Assembly: GCA_046289925.1 (NCBI GenBank)
Contig: JBKBUN010000014.1
Span: forward strand, 1 to 32,882
DNA length: 32,882 bases
Reading direction: 5' to 3'
Origin: Acidovorax_G sp046289925
GTDB lineage: Bacteria; Pseudomonadota; Gammaproteobacteria; Burkholderiales; Burkholderiaceae_C
Shown here: positions 8,723-16,887 of the stretch, in pieces
How positions within the stretch are numbered: the stretch's first letter is position 1
Layout: each line of letters opens with the position of its first letter
Position numbers and translations under genes: made by a program
The notes under the pieces: model-generated
What the model was told of the DNA's origin: nothing
What the model saw: the letters and a program-made list of their open reading frames with translations, nothing else
Database searches by the model: none

Positions 8723-10845
8723 GCGAGTGCTCCTTGGGCTGCGCGACCATCAGCCGTCAGCTGCAGCGAACTGGAGCGCCGCACAAGGCCATCCAGTTGA
8801 TAGATGGCAGCCACACAAGGTTCGGTCGAAAAGGGGAGCGACGGAACCGAACGAACGCCGTTGCTCAAAAGCTCAGGCGGCACGAATGCCGGCACCTGAC
8901 CGCCAGCCGCCGCCGCCAGCACATCCTGCGACGACTCTTGATCGAAACCCGATATACCCAGCATGTTGCCCAGCACGCGCAAAACCTTCCAGGCCGGACG
9001 GGTTTCACCAAGAGGGCGCACCACCGAATGGAAGCTCTGCACACGCCCCTCGGCATTCACGAAAGTGCCTGAGGTTTCTGTGAACGGAGCGATCGGCAAC
9101 AGCACATCACTGCAATCCATGTTGGTCTTAAAAGGACTGAGCGTCACCACCATCTCTGCACTGGCCAGCGCCCGCACAGCCTGCGCACCTGCTGCGCTGT
9201 CGAACTGGGGCTCGACCTGGAGCAGCAGCGCAGCCTTTAGTGCGCCACCTAGCATCTGGCCGGCATTCAGCCCCTGCGCCAAAGGCATCGCCTTAGCCCA
9301 CTGCGCGCCAACAGTGTTGGCGGCTTCGGTCAAATACCCGACCGATGCACCAGTCTGACCTGCAATCCATCCGGCCAACGCCAACAGTTGTGTGGCCTGT
9401 GGATGATGCGCAGCAGCATTGCCGAGCAAGATGGCCTTGCGCTCTCCTGCCAGCAAAGCACGCGCCATCGCCGTTGCAGACTCCGTCGCGGCAACGCCTT
9501 CGGCCTGCAGCGGCGGCTGGACCTGACACTCCTGGGCGACTGCGACAGCCACTGCCGAAAGGGACGCCAACCACTCCCCCGCTGGCACCACCAGGTCGTG
9601 CGCTATGGGCATCGCCCAGTCTTGGGCTCGATTGTGGATCCGACTGACACGCGCGCCATGTCGCACAGCCTGGCGAATCCGCAGCGCAAACAGTGGATGA
9701 TCTTTGCGCAGATTGGACCCGAGCACCAAAACGCTTTGCAGTTGCGACAGTGCGGCCACGGGCATGCCCAACCAGCGAATACCATCGGGTCGGGTGAAGT
9801 CTGCATGGCGCAGACGGTGATCGACGTTGTCGCTGCCCAGTCCGCGCATGAGTTGACCCGTCAGGAAGGCCTCCTCCACCGTGCTGTGAGGACTGACCAG
9901 AGCACCAATGGCCTGAGCGCCGTGCTGCTCGCGAATGCTCTTAAGGCCGTTGGCCACATACTCAAGGGCCGTCTGCCACGACACTTCGGCCCACACGCCG
10001 CCCTGCTTGAGCATGGGCCGGGTGAGTCGGTCGCCGCTGTTCAGCGCCTCGTATGAGAAGCGATCGCGATCAGCGATCCAGCACTCGTTGACGGCCTCAT
10101 TTTCCAAGGGCAGTACGCGCATGACGCGGTGATTCTTCACCTGCACGATCAGATTGGCCCCGGTGGAGTCATGCGGACTCACCGACTTGCGGCGCGAAAG
10201 CTCCCACGTACGGGCACTGTAGCGGAAAGGCTTGCTGGTCAACGCGCCCACCGGGCACAGGTCGATCATGTTGCCCGACAACTCGGAGTCCACCGTGTCA
10301 CCGGCCACGGTGGTGATTTCCGAGTGCTCGCCACGATGGATCATGCCCAGTTCCATGACCCCGGCAATTTCCTGTCCGAAGCGAACACAGCGCGTGCAGT
10401 GGATGCAACGGCTCATCTCTTCCATCGAGATCAGCGGCCCCACATCCTTGTGGAACACGACGCGCTTTTCTTCGGTATAGCGGGAAGCACTTCCACCATA
10501 ACCGACCGCGAGATCCTGCAACTGGCACTCGCCCCCCTGGTCACAAATCGGACAGTCGAGCGGATGGTTGATCAGCAGAAACTCCATCACCGACTGCTGG
10601 GCCTTGATGGCCTTGTCACTCTTGGTGCGGACCACCATCCCCTGCGTGACAGGCGTGGCACATGCCGGCAAAGGCTTGGGGGCCTTTTCAACATCCACCA
10701 AACACATGCGGCAGTTCGCTGCGATCGAGAGCTTCTTGTGGTAGCAAAAATGCGGGATGTAGGTACCCGCCTTTTCGGCCGCATGCATGACCATGCAGCC
10801 TTCTGCCACCTCGACCTTCTGGCCGTCTAGTTCAATTTCCACCAT
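8719..10845 (-). CDS. nuoG: NADH-quinone oxidoreductase subunit G
   Basis: A 708-aa peripheral-arm subunit of complex I. The N-terminal 2Fe-2S domain has C34, C45, C48 and C62. The N5 site has H94, C98, C101 and C107 (HPLDCPICDQGGEC). The next 4Fe-4S cluster has C147, C150, C153 and C197 (CIHCTRC and CPVGAL). A molybdopterin-oxidoreductase-like domain follows, without visible cofactor function. The extra N7 cluster cysteines of the E. coli and Thermus type are absent, as in mitochondrial complex I. I chose the ATG at 10845 (MVEIELDGQK), as homologues begin there; a GTG three codons upstream at 10854 is the alternative. The gene starts 15 bases after nuoF. Confidence 0.95.
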   Translation of the reverse strand: MVEIELDGQKVEVAEGCMVMHAAEKAGTYIPHFCYHKKLSIAANCRMCLVDVEKAPKPLPACATPVTQGMVVRTKSDKAIKAQQSVMEFLLINHPLDCPICDQGGECQLQDLAVGYGGSASRYTEEKRVVFHKDVGPLISMEEMSRCIHCTRCVRFGQEIAGVMELGMIHRGEHSEITTVAGDTVDSELSGNMIDLCPVGALTSKPFRYSARTWELSRRKSVSPHDSTGANLIVQVKNHRVMRVLPLENEAVNECWIADRDRFSYEALNSGDRLTRPMLKQGGVWAEVSWQTALEYVANGLKSIREQHGAQAIGALVSPHSTVEEAFLTGQLMRGLGSDNVDHRLRHADFTRPDGIRWLGMPVAALSQLQSVLVLGSNLRKDHPLFALRIRQAVRHGARVSRIHNRAQDWAMPIAHDLVVPAGEWLASLSAVAVAVAQECQVQPPLQAEGVAATESATAMARALLAGERKAILLGNAAAHHPQATQLLALAGWIAGQTGASVGYLTEAANTVGAQWAKAMPLAQGLNAGQMLGGALKAALLLQVEPQFDSAAGAQAVRALASAEMVVTLSPFKTNMDCSDVLLPIAPFTETSGTFVNAEGRVQSFHSVVRPLGETRPAWKVLRVLGNMLGISGFDQESSQDVLAAAAGGQVPAFVPPELLSNGVRSVPSLPFSTEPCVAAIYQLDGLVRRSSSLQLTADGRAAQGALA

Positions 10846-10860
10846 ATGCGTCACTCGCGG

Positions 10861-12216
10861 TCAGGCCAGGCTGCGAGCCTGGTTCGCCTGGTTCCGAATC
10901 TTGGCCTCGAACTCCGAGCGGAAATGCTTCAGCATTGCGCGCACCGGCATGGCTGCAGCGTCGCCCAAGGCGCAAATCGTGCGCCCCTGGATGTTGTCCG
11001 CTACGGAGTTGAGCAGGTCCAGGTCCGTCTCGCGCCCCTGGCCGCGCTGGATGCGATCAATCACACGCCACATCCAGCCGGTGCCCTCGCGGCACGGTGT
11101 GCACTGGCCACACGACTCGTGCGAATAGAAGTACGACAGCCGCAGGAGACTCTCCACCATGCAGCGGGAATCGTCCATCACGATCACAGCCCCAGAGCCC
11201 AGCATGGACCCAGCCTTCGCGATCGAGTCGTAGTCCATGGTGCAATCCATGATGATGGACGCAGGCAGCACCGGAGCCGAGGAACCGCCCGGAATCACAG
11301 CCTTCAGCTGCCGCCCCTTGCGAACACCGCCTGCCAACTCGAGCAACTTTGCAAACGGGGTTCCCAACGGAATCTCGTAATTGCCAGGACGCTCAACATC
11401 GCCACTGACCGAAAAAATCTTGGTGCCCCCGTTGTTGGGCTTGCCGCAGGCCAGGTAGGCAGCACCGCCATTGCGGATGATCCAGGGAACGGCCGCAAAG
11501 GTCTCGGTGTTGTTGATGGTGGTCGGTTTGCCGTACAAACCGAAACTTGCGGGGAACGGTGGCTTGAAGCGTGGCTGACCTTTTTTACCTTCCAGCGATT
11601 CCAGCAGGGCCGTTTCTTCGCCGCAAATGTAAGCACCGAACCCGTGGTGGGCGTGCAGTTGGAAGCTGAAGTTGCTGCCCAAAATGTTGTCACCCAGCAG
11701 CCCCGCAGCGCGGGCCTCTTCCAGGGCAGCCTCGAAGCGCTCGTACACCTGGAAGATTTCGCCGTGGATGTAGTTGTAGCCCACCGTGATACCCATGGCA
11801 TAAGCTGCGATGGCCATGCCTTCAATCACGATGTGGGGGTTGTACATGAGGATGTCTCGGTCCTTGCACGTACCCGGCTCACCCTCGTCCGAATTGCACA
11901 CCAGGTACTTCTGGCCCGGGAACTGCCGCGGCATGAAACTCCACTTGAGACCAGTCGGGAAGCCCGCACCACCGCGGCCACGCAATGCCGACTCCTTGAC
12001 GGTCGCAATCACCTGGTCCTGACTCAGTCCTTCGCCGCCATCCTTGCCCAGGATCTTGCGCAACGCCTGGTAGCCGCCTCGGGCCTCGTAGTCTTTCAGG
12101 CTCCAATTCGTACCATCCAGACCCGCATAAATCTGCGGCTCGATGTGGCGGCCGTGGAAACAGGTCTGAACGCCTGTGGCTTGGAACTGGCTGAGAATCT
12201 GAGCCGACGTGATCAT
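10861..12216 (-). CDS. nuoF: NADH-quinone oxidoreductase subunit F (NADH/FMN)
   Basis: A 451-aa subunit that binds NADH and FMN and takes hydride into complex I in the cytoplasm. GRGGAGFPTG at residues 80–89 is the nucleotide/FMN loop. CGEETALLESLEGKKGQP is the second conserved block. ESCGQCTPCREG supplies C369, C372 and C375, with C415 as the fourth ligand of cluster N3. The start at 12216 (MITSAQILSQF) is in an ATGA overlap with the nuoE stop. A longer open frame upstream lies inside nuoE and is not family-like. Confidence 0.97.
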   Translation of the reverse strand: MITSAQILSQFQATGVQTCFHGRHIEPQIYAGLDGTNWSLKDYEARGGYQALRKILGKDGGEGLSQDQVIATVKESALRGRGGAGFPTGLKWSFMPRQFPGQKYLVCNSDEGEPGTCKDRDILMYNPHIVIEGMAIAAYAMGITVGYNYIHGEIFQVYERFEAALEEARAAGLLGDNILGSNFSFQLHAHHGFGAYICGEETALLESLEGKKGQPRFKPPFPASFGLYGKPTTINNTETFAAVPWIIRNGGAAYLACGKPNNGGTKIFSVSGDVERPGNYEIPLGTPFAKLLELAGGVRKGRQLKAVIPGGSSAPVLPASIIMDCTMDYDSIAKAGSMLGSGAVIVMDDSRCMVESLLRLSYFYSHESCGQCTPCREGTGWMWRVIDRIQRGQGRETDLDLLNSVADNIQGRTICALGDAAAMPVRAMLKHFRSEFEAKIRNQANQARSLA

Positions 12217-12704
12217 GGGCGAGCCTCCGCGGAACGCAATCCATCCACCAGTTGATCCAGCTTTTCGTTGTCCATGAAGCTGCACATCGTGCGGTCGTTG
12301 ACCAGCATCACGGGGGCATCGGCGCAGGCACCAAGGCATTCACATTGCTGCAGGGTGAACAGGCCGTCGGGCGTTGTCTCACCCGTTGAAATGCCTAGCT
12401 TCTTTTCGAGGTAGTGCAAGGCCTTCTGACCATCACGCAATTGGCATGGCAAATTGGTGCAGACGTTGAGCTTGTATTTGCCCACCGGCTGCTGGTTGTA
12501 CATGTTGTAGAAGGTGGTGACCTCGTGTACGGCGATCTGCGGCATGCCGAGGTACTCGGCAATCACAGCCTCGCTCTCGGCGCTGACCCACCCCTGCTCC
12601 TGTTGCACGATGGACAAGCACGCCATCACGGCCGACTGCTTCTGTTCGGCCGGGTACTTGGCCACCTCACGCGCGAATCGCGCCTTGGTCGCTTCGGTAA
12701 TCAT
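12213..12704 (-). CDS. nuoE: NADH-quinone oxidoreductase subunit E (2Fe-2S)
   Basis: A 163-aa thioredoxin-fold subunit with the off-path 2Fe-2S cluster N1a. The ligands are C82 and C87 (CTNLPC) and C123 and C127 (CLGAC). The preceding EVTTFYNMYNQQPVGKYKL is the usual family block, and an N-terminal helical domain covers roughly residues 1–60. It overlaps both neighbours by 4 bases (nuoD/nuoE and nuoE/nuoF), so the NADH-oxidising module is translationally linked. Confidence 0.97.
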   Translation of the reverse strand: MITEATKARFAREVAKYPAEQKQSAVMACLSIVQQEQGWVSAESEAVIAEYLGMPQIAVHEVTTFYNMYNQQPVGKYKLNVCTNLPCQLRDGQKALHYLEKKLGISTGETTPDGLFTLQQCECLGACADAPVMLVNDRTMCSFMDNEKLDQLVDGLRSAEARP

Positions 12705-13954
12705 CGATCAATCTCTCCGAACACGATGTCCATGGTGCCAATGATCGCAACGGCGTCGGCGATCATGTGCCCGCGCGCTAGTTCATCAAGGGTCGCCAAG
12801 TGGGCGAAACCCGGGGCGCGGATCTTCAAGCGATAGGGTTTGTTGGCACCATCGCTGACCATGTAGATGCCGAACTCGCCCTTGGGATGTTCAACGGCCG
12901 CGTAGGCCTCTCCCTCGGGCACACGGAAGCCTTCGGTGAAGAGCTTGAAGTGGTGGATCAGCTCCTCCATGTTGGACTTCATGGCTTCACGCGATGGGGG
13001 CGCCACCTTGTGGTTGTCGGTAATCACCGGACCGGGGTTGGCGCGCAGCCAATCCACACACTGTTTCATGATGCGGTTGGCCTCGCGCATTTCCTGCACG
13101 CGGACCAAGTAACGGTCATAGCAGTCACCCGTCTTGCCGACCGGGATATCAAAATCCACACGGTCGTAGGCGTCATAGGGCTGGGTCTTGCGCAGATCCC
13201 AGGCAACACCCGAGCCACGCAGCATGGGGCCGGTCATACCCAGATTCAAGGCACGCTCAGGAGACACCACGCCGATACCGACGGTGCGCTGCTTCCAGAT
13301 GCGGTTGTCGGTGAGGAGGGTTTCGTACTCATCTACGCACTTGGGGAAACGCGCGCAGAAGTCGTCGATGAAATCCAGCAACGAGCCTTCGCGGTTGCGG
13401 TTCAACTCCGCAATCGCCTTAGCGTTCTTGATCTTGCTGACCTGATACTTGGGCATCGTGTCCGGCAGATCGCGGTACACACCGCCCGGCCGGAAATACG
13501 CCGCATGCATGCGAGCACCCGACACGGCCTCGTACATGTCAAACAGGTCTTCGCGCTCACGGAAGGTGTAGATCAGGATCGTGGAACTGCCGCAGTCGTT
13601 GCCGTGCGAGCCCAGCCACATCAGATGATTGAGCAGGCGCGTGATCTCAGCGAACAAGGTACGGATGTACTGGGCACGCACTGGCACCTCAATGCCCAGC
13701 ATCTTCTCGATGGCCAGACAATAAGCCTGCTCGTTGCACATCATCGAGACGTAATCCAGCCGATCCATGTAGGGCAGCGACTGGATGTAGGTCTTGTGCT
13801 CAGCCAGCTTTTCGGTGGCACGGTGCAGCAGGCCAATGTGCGGGTCTGCGCGCTGCACAACCTCACCATCGAGCTCCAGCACGAGGCGCAACACGCCATG
13901 GGCTGCAGGGTGCTGGGGCCCGAAGTTCAGGGAATAGTTCTTGATTTCCGCCAT
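12701..13954 (-). CDS. nuoD: NADH-quinone oxidoreductase subunit D (49-kDa homologue)
   Basis: A 417-aa peripheral-arm subunit that lines the quinone site with NuoB. It is related to the large subunit of NiFe hydrogenases but lacks the metal-site cysteines. Typical segments are NFGPQHPAAHGVLRLVLEL near the start, DPHIGLLHRATEKLAEHKTY, and RMHAAYFRPGGVYRDLP. The C-terminus DIVFGEIDR is the family end. It is a separate gene, not fused to nuoC as in E. coli. It starts 27 bases after nuoC and overlaps nuoE by 4 bases. Confidence 0.97.
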   Translation of the reverse strand: MAEIKNYSLNFGPQHPAAHGVLRLVLELDGEVVQRADPHIGLLHRATEKLAEHKTYIQSLPYMDRLDYVSMMCNEQAYCLAIEKMLGIEVPVRAQYIRTLFAEITRLLNHLMWLGSHGNDCGSSTILIYTFREREDLFDMYEAVSGARMHAAYFRPGGVYRDLPDTMPKYQVSKIKNAKAIAELNRNREGSLLDFIDDFCARFPKCVDEYETLLTDNRIWKQRTVGIGVVSPERALNLGMTGPMLRGSGVAWDLRKTQPYDAYDRVDFDIPVGKTGDCYDRYLVRVQEMREANRIMKQCVDWLRANPGPVITDNHKVAPPSREAMKSNMEELIHHFKLFTEGFRVPEGEAYAAVEHPKGEFGIYMVSDGANKPYRLKIRAPGFAHLATLDELARGHMIADAVAIIGTMDIVFGEIDR

Positions 13955-13981
13955 GGTGAATCTCGCATAAGCCCAACAGGC

Positions 13982-14590
13982 TCAGTGCAGGCCTCCATAC
14001 TTATCTTCGCGGATGATGCGCGGGGTGATTTCCCGCGGTTCAATCGTGATGGGCTCGTACACCACGCGGCGCAGTTCGGGGTCATAGCGCATCTCGACAT
14101 GACCGGACAAGGGGAAATCCTTGCGGAAGGGGTGCCCGATGAATCCGTAGTCGGTGAGAATCCGGCGCAGATCGTTGTGACCATCGAACACGATGCCAAA
14201 CAAATCGAAAGCCTCGCGTTCATACCAATTGGCAGAGTTCCAGAGCGCGGTGACAGATGCCACCACCGGAAAATCATCGTCCGGGCAGAACACCTTCACG
14301 CGCACACGCTGGTTCAGGCTCACCGACAGCAGATGCGACACGACTGCATAACGAGCCCCATCCGTTCCCACGTCGCCGTAGGTGGAGTAATCAATGCCAC
14401 ACAAATCGATCAACTGCTCGAACCGGCATTGGGCATGGTCGCGCAGCACTTGCATGGCCTCAACATACGCTTGCGCGGACACTACAACGGTCACCTCCCC
14501 CAACGCAACGGTGACCGAGCGGGCCTTGTCGCCCAGCGCAGCCGCGATCACGCCCTGGAGTTGTTCGGGCCGAATGGCTACAGACGTCAT
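13982..14590 (-). CDS. nuoC: NADH-quinone oxidoreductase subunit C (30-kDa homologue)
   Basis: A 202-aa peripheral-arm subunit that packs against NuoD. The family signature is complete: YEREAFDLFGIVFDGHNDLR, then the ILTDYGFIGHPFRKDFPLSG segment. The N-terminal region of about 115 residues forms the alpha/beta domain that starts MTSVAIRPEQLQG. It sits 11 bases after nuoB. Being unfused to nuoD is the ancestral arrangement, common in alpha- and betaproteobacteria. Confidence 0.96.
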   Translation of the reverse strand: MTSVAIRPEQLQGVIAAALGDKARSVTVALGEVTVVVSAQAYVEAMQVLRDHAQCRFEQLIDLCGIDYSTYGDVGTDGARYAVVSHLLSVSLNQRVRVKVFCPDDDFPVVASVTALWNSANWYEREAFDLFGIVFDGHNDLRRILTDYGFIGHPFRKDFPLSGHVEMRYDPELRRVVYEPITIEPREITPRIIREDKYGGLH

Positions 14591-14601
14591 ATGGGAATCC
14601 T

Positions 14602-15081
14602 TCAGGCGCGCGCAATGGTGTGGGTGCGCCGGATCTTCTGCTGCAGTTGGATGATGCCGTAGATCAGCGCCTCAGCCGTGGGAGGGCATCCGGGCACATA
14701 CACATCGACCGGAACGATGCGGTCACAGCCACGCACCACGGAATAGCTGTAGTGGTAGTACCCGCCACCATTGGCGCACGAGCCCATCGACAGGACCCAG
14801 CGAGGCTCCGACATCTGGTCGTACACCTTGCGCAGGGCAGGGGCCATCTTGTTACACAGCGTGCCCGCAACGATCATCAGGTCGGACTGGCGGGGACTGG
14901 CACGAAACACTTCCGCACCAAAACGGCCGATGTCGTATCGCGCAGCCGCTGCGTGCATCATCTCGACCGCACAACAGGCCAGACCAAAGGTCATCGGCCA
15001 CAGCGAACCAGTCTTGGCCCAGTTCACCACGGAGTCATAGCTCGTGGTGATGAAGCCTTCCTTCATCACGCCTTCAATCAT
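14602..15081 (-). CDS. nuoB: NADH-quinone oxidoreductase subunit B (cluster N2)
   Basis: A 159-aa subunit that holds cluster N2, the last iron-sulfur cluster before quinone. All four ligands are visible: the tandem C36–C37 in GLACCAVEMMH, C102 in GSCANGGGYY and C132 in VPGCPPTAEA. The start at 15081 (MIEGVMKEGFITTSYDSV) matches homologues. The open frame continues 36 codons upstream into nuoA on another frame and is discarded. It begins 25 bases after nuoA. Confidence 0.97.
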   Translation of the reverse strand: MIEGVMKEGFITTSYDSVVNWAKTGSLWPMTFGLACCAVEMMHAAAARYDIGRFGAEVFRASPRQSDLMIVAGTLCNKMAPALRKVYDQMSEPRWVLSMGSCANGGGYYHYSYSVVRGCDRIVPVDVYVPGCPPTAEALIYGIIQLQQKIRRTHTIARA

Positions 15082-15106
15082 TGCGAGATCCTCGTTAGAA
15101 GCCCGA

Positions 15107-15466
15107 TCACTCCCAGTCCAGGGCGCCCTTCTTCCATTCGTAGACAAAGCCGACGACGAGAATGGAAAGGAAGATGAGCACGGCCACAAAGCCGGTCATG
15201 CCCACCTCCTGCAGGGAGACCGCCCACGGAAACAGGAAGGCGATTTCGAGATCGAACAGGATGAACAGAATGGCAACGAGGTAGTAGCGCACATCGAACT
15301 TCATGCGCGCATCCTCGAAGGCTTCAAAGCCGCATTCGTACGGAGAATTCTTGGCGTCGTCGGGCCGATTGGGACCAAGGATGTAGCCCAACACCAGCGG
15401 CACTACGCCAACGGCAATGCCGACCAAGATGAACAAGAAAACGGGGAGGTACTGATCGAGGTTCAT
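15107..15466 (-). CDS. nuoA: NADH-quinone oxidoreductase subunit A
   Basis: A 119-aa membrane subunit of complex I (ND3 homologue) with three transmembrane helices. The conserved loop SPYECGFEAF contains C45, next to the quinone-site region. The second helix has D72 and E74 in FILFDLEIAFLFPW. It is the first gene of the nuo operon. The tRNA-Leu gene ends 76 bases upstream on the same strand. I find no convincing separate promoter in that gap, so transcription from the secG/tRNA side is possible. Confidence 0.97.
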   Translation of the reverse strand: MNLDQYLPVFLFILVGIAVGVVPLVLGYILGPNRPDDAKNSPYECGFEAFEDARMKFDVRYYLVAILFILFDLEIAFLFPWAVSLQEVGMTGFVAVLIFLSILVVGFVYEWKKGALDWE

Positions 15467-15542
15467 CTTGGGGATGCGCTCACCGCTGTGATCCCGACCG
15501 GCTTCGCATTTGCCAACACGTAGCAGGCGGGTCTTTTGGATT

Positions 15543-15627
15543 TGGTGCCGTCGGCGAGACTCGAACTCGCACAGCTTTCGCCACTACCCCCTCAAGATAG
15601 CGTGTCTACCAATTTCACCACGACGGC
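15543..15627 (-). tRNA. tRNA-Leu (anticodon GAG)
   Basis: An 85-nt class II tRNA read on the minus strand, including an encoded CCA (15543–15545). The seven-base acceptor stem pairs GCCGTCG with CGACGGC. The anticodon arm CTATC-TTGAGGG-GGTAG puts GAG at positions 34–36, which reads CUC and CUU leucine codons. A long variable arm and the T-loop sequence GTTCGAGTC are present. It lies between secG and nuoA on the same strand, so it may be processed from a longer mRNA-type transcript. Confidence 0.96.
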
Positions 15628-15694
15628 TGTTGCAGGTGTCTGGATGGCATGAGGACCTTGCGGTTTTGGCTTTCCAGACAATCCGAGATTCTAC

Positions 15695-15728
15695 CCCGGA
15701 AAAACCCTGCTCCGGGTCAATCGACCCG
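15695..15728 (-). terminator. Two overlapping hairpins after secG; possible weak terminator
   Basis: On the minus strand, a hairpin CGGGTC-GATT-GACCCG (15728–15713) starts 12 bases after the secG stop. A second one, CCCGGA with TCCGGG around a ten-base loop (15716–15695), shares four bases with it, so only one can form at a time. A run of T lies in the loop of the second hairpin, eight bases after the first. This is not a canonical terminator; it could be a partial terminator or a processing site before the tRNA. Confidence 0.35.
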
Positions 15729-15739
15729 AAAAATGGTGA

Positions 15740-16102
15740 TTATTTCGTTGGGATCTGGGCCGCGCCAGATGCCGGCGCAGCAGGGACCTCTGCAGGCACA
15801 CTGGCACCCGCGGCGGGTGCGGCAGCAGCAGGCGCTTCCAGCACGCTGCCCACGCCGGCAGGGCGTGCATTGCCGAAATACGCCAGAGCCAGCGTCGCCA
15901 CAAAGAACACCGTGGCCAGCACTGCCGTGCTGCGCGACAGGAAGTTTGCGCTGCCGCTGGCGCCAAACAGGCTACCAGAGCCGCCGCTGCCGAAAGCCGC
16001 GCCCATATCGGCGCCCTTGCCGTGCTGCACGAGGATGAGGCCGATCATGCCCAGGGCCGCCAGCATCTGCGCGGCCAGAATCACGTTGACGAGAATGCTC
16101 AT
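15740..16102 (-). CDS. secG: Preprotein translocase subunit SecG
   Basis: A 120-aa inner-membrane accessory subunit of the SecYEG channel. Two hydrophobic helices (about residues 3–23 and 55–75) flank a Gly/Ser-rich loop with GKGADMGAAFGSGGSGSLFG, the family signature. The C-terminal 40 residues are Ala/Pro-rich and variable, as is usual in Burkholderiales. It follows tpiA by 38 bases and precedes the tRNA-Leu gene, the common tpiA–secG–tRNA-Leu order. Confidence 0.95.
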   Translation of the reverse strand: MSILVNVILAAQMLAALGMIGLILVQHGKGADMGAAFGSGGSGSLFGASGSANFLSRSTAVLATVFFVATLALAYFGNARPAGVGSVLEAPAAAAPAAGASVPAEVPAAPASGAAQIPTK

Positions 16103-16140
16103 GAGTTCGCTCCAAAAAGATATCGGGGTGGGCCGAGCAC

Positions 16141-16887
16141 TCAGGCTGCGGCCGCAATGATCTGAAGAAAGTCCGGGGCTTTGAGCGATGCACCGCCGAT
16201 CAGGCCACCGTCAATGTCGGGCTGCGCCAGCAGTTCGGCCGCATTGGTCGCATTCATGCTGCCACCGTAGAGGATGCGCATCCGCGCGGCATGCTCGGTT
16301 GCCGCCGCAAGCTGCGCGCGCAGCACGGTATGGACCGCCTGCGCCTGCTCGGGTGTGGCCGTGCGACCCGTACCGATGGCCCACACTGGTTCGTATGCCA
16401 CCACGATCTCGCTGACGCAGTGGCCATTGGCGTGAATGACGGCTGCCAGTTGGCGGCGCACCACCTGCTCGGTCTGGCCGGCTTCGCGTTCTGCCAGCGT
16501 CTCGCCTACGCAGACCACCGGCGTGATGCCAGCCGCCAGCGCACGCTGGACCTTGGCCGCCACCACTGCATCCGATTCGCCGTGGTACTGGCGACGCTCC
16601 GAATGCCCAACCAGGGCATAACGCACACCGAAGTCGCGCAGCATGGCAGCCGAGACTTCTCCGGTGTAGGCACCTGCTTCATGGGCCGAGACGTCTTGCG
16701 CCCCCATCGCCACGGAGGTGCCCGCGGTCAGCGCCTGCACTTGTGCGAGGTACGGCGCTGGCACCGCCACGGCGATGTCGCAGGCCGCCTGCGCAGGCAG
16801 CCCAGCCACGATGGCACGCAGCAGCGCCTCGTTTGCGGCCAGGCTGCCGTTCATCTTCCAGTTGCCAGCAATCAGTTTGCGTTTCAT
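16141..16887 (-). CDS. tpiA: Triose-phosphate isomerase
   Basis: A 248-aa TIM-barrel enzyme that interconverts dihydroxyacetone phosphate and glyceraldehyde 3-phosphate. Catalytic residues are visible: N9 and K11 in AGNWKMNG, H95 in YALVGHSERR and E166 in VAYEPVWAIGTG. The phosphate-binding end LYGGSMNATNAAEL and GLIGGASL is intact. Its ATG overlaps the stop of the upstream quinone oxidoreductase gene by 4 bases (ATGA), which implies coupling. Confidence 0.97.
   Translation of the reverse strand: MKRKLIAGNWKMNGSLAANEALLRAIVAGLPAQAACDIAVAVPAPYLAQVQALTAGTSVAMGAQDVSAHEAGAYTGEVSAAMLRDFGVRYALVGHSERRQYHGESDAVVAAKVQRALAAGITPVVCVGETLAEREAGQTEQVVRRQLAAVIHANGHCVSEIVVAYEPVWAIGTGRTATPEQAQAVHTVLRAQLAAATEHAARMRILYGGSMNATNAAELLAQPDIDGGLIGGASLKAPDFLQIIAAAA

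Noticed and set aside
12800..14662. Long plus-strand open frame (620 codons) opposite nuoD and nuoC
   Set aside because: It is antisense to two intact complex I genes and crosses their boundary. The composition is rich in His, Arg, Gln and Val, as expected for a GC-rich shadow frame, with no domain or start signal.
15628..15694. Possible additional small RNA gene between tRNA-Leu and secG
   Set aside because: No stem or promoter supports a separate RNA in these 67 bases.
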